8,629 nucleotides of DNA from Porticoccaceae bacterium UBA1989 (GTDB lineage: Bacteria; Pseudomonadota; Gammaproteobacteria; Pseudomonadales; Porticoccaceae). Where the stretch lies: NCBI GenBank assembly GCA_002335945.1, contig DDDD01000124.1, positions 1 to 8,629 of the forward strand, written 5' to 3'. The notes beneath the pieces are model-generated. The model searched no databases. It was not told the DNA's origin and worked only from the letters and a program-made list of their open reading frames with translations. Every line of letters starts with the position of its first letter. Within the stretch, counting starts at the first letter, position 1. This document shows positions 6,633 to 8,629 of this stretch, piece by piece. The translations under genes and the position numbers were made by a program.

Positions 6633-6634
6633 AA
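6617..6634. promoter_or_regulatory. Perfect 8-bp inverted repeat overlapping the -10 box (candidate operator)
   Basis: TTATTCTA-GT-TAGAATAA is a perfect palindrome with a 2-base centre. Its right arm contains the whole TAGAAT -10 box. A flanking GGTTA (6615-6619) and TAACC (6637-6641) add further dyad character. Such placement is typical of repressor operators of the TetR or GntR type, which often control acyl-CoA dehydrogenase genes. No regulator gene is in the window, so the partner is unknown. Confidence 0.45.
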
Positions 6635-6663
6635 TTTAACCAGATCTTTTAAGAGAGAAAGCC

Positions 6664-8463
6664 ATGTCATTAATTGTTAACCGCCGCGACCTCGACTTCG
6701 TTATGTATGAGGCGCTGGACCTAAATAAAATTCTCGAATCAGAGCATTATGCCGACTATGATCGTGAGTCTCTGGACGCGATGATGGACCTCTGTCAGTC
6801 CCTTGCAGAAGATCAGTTTTTACCCAGTGCCGGAAAGCTGGATGCCAATGAGCCCAAGTTTATTGATGGCAAGGTCGAGACTATCCCTGAAGTAAAAGAA
6901 GCCATTAACGCCTACCGTGAAGCGGGTCTTTGTACTTCGGCCTACGATGCCGACATTGGTGGCATGCAGCTGCCCTGGATGATGGATCAGGCCCTTAACG
7001 GCATGTTTGTCTGTGCTAATAATCCTATTCATACCTACTTATTTCTGACTCAGGGCGTGGCTAATATGCTCAATGCCTGCGGCTCTGATGAGCTCAAGGA
7101 TAAGTATCTGCCCAAGCTGGTTGCTGGGGAATGGTTTGGCACCATGTGCCTGTCTGAGACTCAGGCTGGCTCTTCTCTTGCAGATATTCGATCCAAGGCT
7201 GATGTAATGCCCGATGGCAGTTACAAAATAAGCGGCACCAAAATGTGGATTTCCGGTGGCGAGCAAGATATCACCGACAATATTGTGCATATGGTACTGG
7301 CTAAGATTCCCGGTTCACCTCCTGGGGTGAAAGGTATCTCGTTGTTTTTGGTACCTAAGATGCACGTCAATGACGATGGTAGTCTGGGTGAGAGCAATAA
7401 TGTTGCCCTGGCGGGCCTCAACCACAAAATGGGTTGTCGCGGCACGACCAACTGCCTGCTCAACTTTGGCGAGTCTGGCGATTCGATTGGTTACCTCGTG
7501 GGCGAGCCCAATCAGGGCCTGTCCAATATGTTTCATATGATGAATGAGGCGCGTATCTCTGTGGGCATGGCCTCGGTGATGACGGGCCTTGGTGGTTATC
7601 TCTATTCTTTGGATTACGCGCGCAATCGCCCTCAGGGTCGTCCGCTGGTTAATCGTAACCCGGAAGATGCGCAGATTATGATTAGTGAGCATGCGGATAT
7701 TAAGCGCATGCTGATGACTCAAAAAGCCTTTGTAGAGGGCGCACAAACCTTAATTTATTACAGTGCTCAGCTGATTGATTTGCAAAAATTATCCAGTGAC
7801 AAAGAAGTCATCGCGCGCACTGACTTACTGCTTGGGTTGCTTACGCCAATCTGTAAGTCATGGCCTTCTGAGTTCTGTCTGGAAGCCAATAAGCTGGCGA
7901 TTCAGGTGCTGGGTGGCTATGGCTATACCCGTGAGTATCCGGTTGAGCGTCTCTATCGCGACAACCGTTTAAATCATATCCATGAGGGTACCTGGGGTAT
8001 TCAGGGTCTCGACATTCTGGGCCGGAAGGTACAGATGCAAAAGGGTGCTGCGGTTGTGGTACTGCGTGAAGAAATTCAGGCGACCCTGGATTCAGCCGCT
8101 GGACTGTCTGGTTTAGCGGACCATTGCGTGCAGTTAAATGCTGCTCTGGAGCAGGTTGAAGCGACGATTAAGTCTGTCAGCGAAGCCTCTGACCCCGCAC
8201 TGGCCTTGGCCAATGCCACGGTATTCCTCGATGCTATGGGCCATGTGGTTATCGCTTGGATGTGGTTGAAGCAGGCAGTGGCAGCGACTCAAGGCTTAGC
8301 CGAGGGTAATGCTGGGGATAAGGCGTTTTATCAGGGCAAGTTGGCGGCAACGCAGTTCTTCTTCCGCTATGAACTCCCCAAGACCAAAGCCAGTTTGGAA
8401 CTGGTGGCTGGTTTGGACAGCACCTGTTACGACCTCAGTGCCGAGCAGTTTACTGGCAGCTAA
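6664..8463 (+). CDS. Acyl-CoA dehydrogenase, long (DmdC-like) subfamily
   Basis: The 599-residue product is a FAD enzyme that introduces a 2,3-double bond into an acyl-CoA and passes electrons to ETF. The order is: an extra N-terminal segment (1-35), N-terminal helical domain (about 36-155), middle beta domain with MCLSETQAGSSLADI (161-175) and TKMWISGGEQD (192-202), FAD/substrate region with NEARISVGMAS (294-304), and C-terminal helical domain with QVLGGYGYTREYPVERLYRD (414-433). E441 in the HEGTWGIQ block is at the expected catalytic base position. A further C-terminal domain (about 465-595) is the extension typical of the roughly 600-residue group that includes 3-methylmercaptopropionyl-CoA dehydrogenase DmdC; short and medium-chain enzymes are about 380-400 residues. 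The exact substrate cannot be read from these motifs; many marine paralogues act on fatty or sterol side-chain acyl-CoAs. It stands alone, with its own promoter and a hairpin after the stop. Confidence 0.93.
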   Translation: MSLIVNRRDLDFVMYEALDLNKILESEHYADYDRESLDAMMDLCQSLAEDQFLPSAGKLDANEPKFIDGKVETIPEVKEAINAYREAGLCTSAYDADIGGMQLPWMMDQALNGMFVCANNPIHTYLFLTQGVANMLNACGSDELKDKYLPKLVAGEWFGTMCLSETQAGSSLADIRSKADVMPDGSYKISGTKMWISGGEQDITDNIVHMVLAKIPGSPPGVKGISLFLVPKMHVNDDGSLGESNNVALAGLNHKMGCRGTTNCLLNFGESGDSIGYLVGEPNQGLSNMFHMMNEARISVGMASVMTGLGGYLYSLDYARNRPQGRPLVNRNPEDAQIMISEHADIKRMLMTQKAFVEGAQTLIYYSAQLIDLQKLSSDKEVIARTDLLLGLLTPICKSWPSEFCLEANKLAIQVLGGYGYTREYPVERLYRDNRLNHIHEGTWGIQGLDILGRKVQMQKGAAVVVLREEIQATLDSAAGLSGLADHCVQLNAALEQVEATIKSVSEASDPALALANATVFLDAMGHVVIAWMWLKQAVAATQGLAEGNAGDKAFYQGKLAATQFFFRYELPKTKASLELVAGLDSTCYDLSAEQFTGS

Positions 8464-8485
8464 TATTGTTCTGTAGTTATTAGGC

Positions 8486-8515
8486 CTCGCCCGTTTTTAG
8501 TTAAAAGCGGGCGAG
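8486..8515 (+). terminator. Strong hairpin after the acyl-CoA dehydrogenase gene
   Basis: CTCGCCCG (8486-8493) pairs perfectly with CGGGCGAG (8508-8515); a T-G wobble and four or five A-T pairs extend the stem inward. It begins 22 nt after the stop codon. The downstream base run is ACTGATTCCATTTTT, so a direct U-tract is missing on this strand, and none exists on the other. It is probably the transcript 3' end or a stabilising structure, but not a textbook intrinsic terminator. Confidence 0.6.
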
Positions 8516-8593
8516 ACTGATTCCATTTTTACCTTAAACACTGTCTAATAATCCCACTAAAAATAATTATAAAAACATTGGGGTAGTGAACTC

Positions 8594-8629
8594 TTGAAGC
8601 CTGTTAAGCAAAGTATTCTGTCGCCACTG
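8594..8629 (+). CDS. Possible 5' end of a gene cut by the right edge
   Basis: A TTG at 8594 opens a frame that stays open for 12 codons to the end of the window, reading (M)KPVKQSILSPL. A GGGG at 8579-8582, 11 nt upstream, could act as a weak ribosome binding site, and the preceding 60 bases are AT-rich as in a promoter region. Twelve codons are too few to judge coding, and the start is non-ATG, so this is a tentative call. Confidence 0.15.
   Translation, partial: MKPVKQSILSPL

Larger units (their letters stand above)
6408..6663. promoter_or_regulatory. Divergent intergenic region between the DJ-1/sulfatase operon and the acyl-CoA dehydrogenase
   Basis: This 256-base non-coding stretch holds the promoters of both units. 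From left to right it contains an interrupted dyad (6452-6476), a TTCG hairpin followed by five T (6524-6559) and a promoter with a palindrome on its -10 box (6603-6634). No coding frame in it looks real. Confidence 0.65.

Noticed and set aside
7315..7746. Minus-strand frame of 143 codons rich in R, H, T and I
   Set aside because: It is antisense to the acyl-CoA dehydrogenase and has the skewed composition of a shadow frame.
1124..8463. Whole region as a defence or mobile island
   Set aside because: No integrase, transposase, tRNA junction, nuclease or toxin-antitoxin genes; all products are metabolic or envelope proteins with similar base composition by eye.

Overview
The window looks like a chromosomal stretch from a marine-type gammaproteobacterium. 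The grounds are the style of the proteins (an AtsA-like sulfatase, an SdsA-like metallo-hydrolase, a long DmdC-type acyl-CoA dehydrogenase), moderate GC judged by eye, and compact transcription units with AGGA/GGAG-type ribosome binding sites. The lineage is an inference; there is no rRNA or other marker gene. I see no mobile element, CRISPR array, tRNA or integration scar.

Layout. (1) Positions 1-902, minus strand: the first 300 codons of a NAPE-PLD-like metallo-beta-lactamase (MBL) fold hydrolase that runs off the left edge. (2) Positions 903-1123: a divergent promoter region. (3) Positions 1124-3165, plus strand: a tightly coupled pair, a short SdsA/BDS1-like alkylsulfatase-family MBL enzyme with a dimerisation domain, then a 226-residue membrane-anchored or exported protein of unknown function. 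(4) Positions 3213-6407, minus strand, convergent with the pair: a likely three-gene operon transcribed in the order membrane-anchored DJ-1/PfpI-family protein, small multi-helix membrane protein, exported type I (FGly) arylsulfatase with a C-terminal membrane anchor. (5) Positions 6408-6663: a second divergent control region with a plausible promoter, an 8-bp perfect inverted repeat lying on its -10 box, and two other small dyads. (6) Positions 6664-8463, plus strand: a monocistronic 599-residue acyl-CoA dehydrogenase followed by a strong hairpin. (7) Positions 8516-8629: AT-rich spacer, possibly with the first codons of another gene at the right edge.

How the genes may work together. Two mechanistically unrelated sulfatase-type enzymes, a zinc MBL alkylsulfatase relative and an FGly arylsulfatase, face each other end to end and both carry export signals. 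The simplest inference is a small envelope-located function for removing sulfate from organic esters. The NAPE-PLD-like hydrolase and the acyl-CoA dehydrogenase would fit a lipid or alkyl-chain theme, but nothing in the sequence fixes the substrates. No sulfatase-maturation enzyme (formylglycine-generating enzyme or anSME) is present in the window, so maturation of the arylsulfatase must be encoded elsewhere. Nothing here is clearly a new system. The most unusual items are the coupled unknown protein, the membrane-anchored DJ-1/sulfatase operon and the operator-like palindrome.
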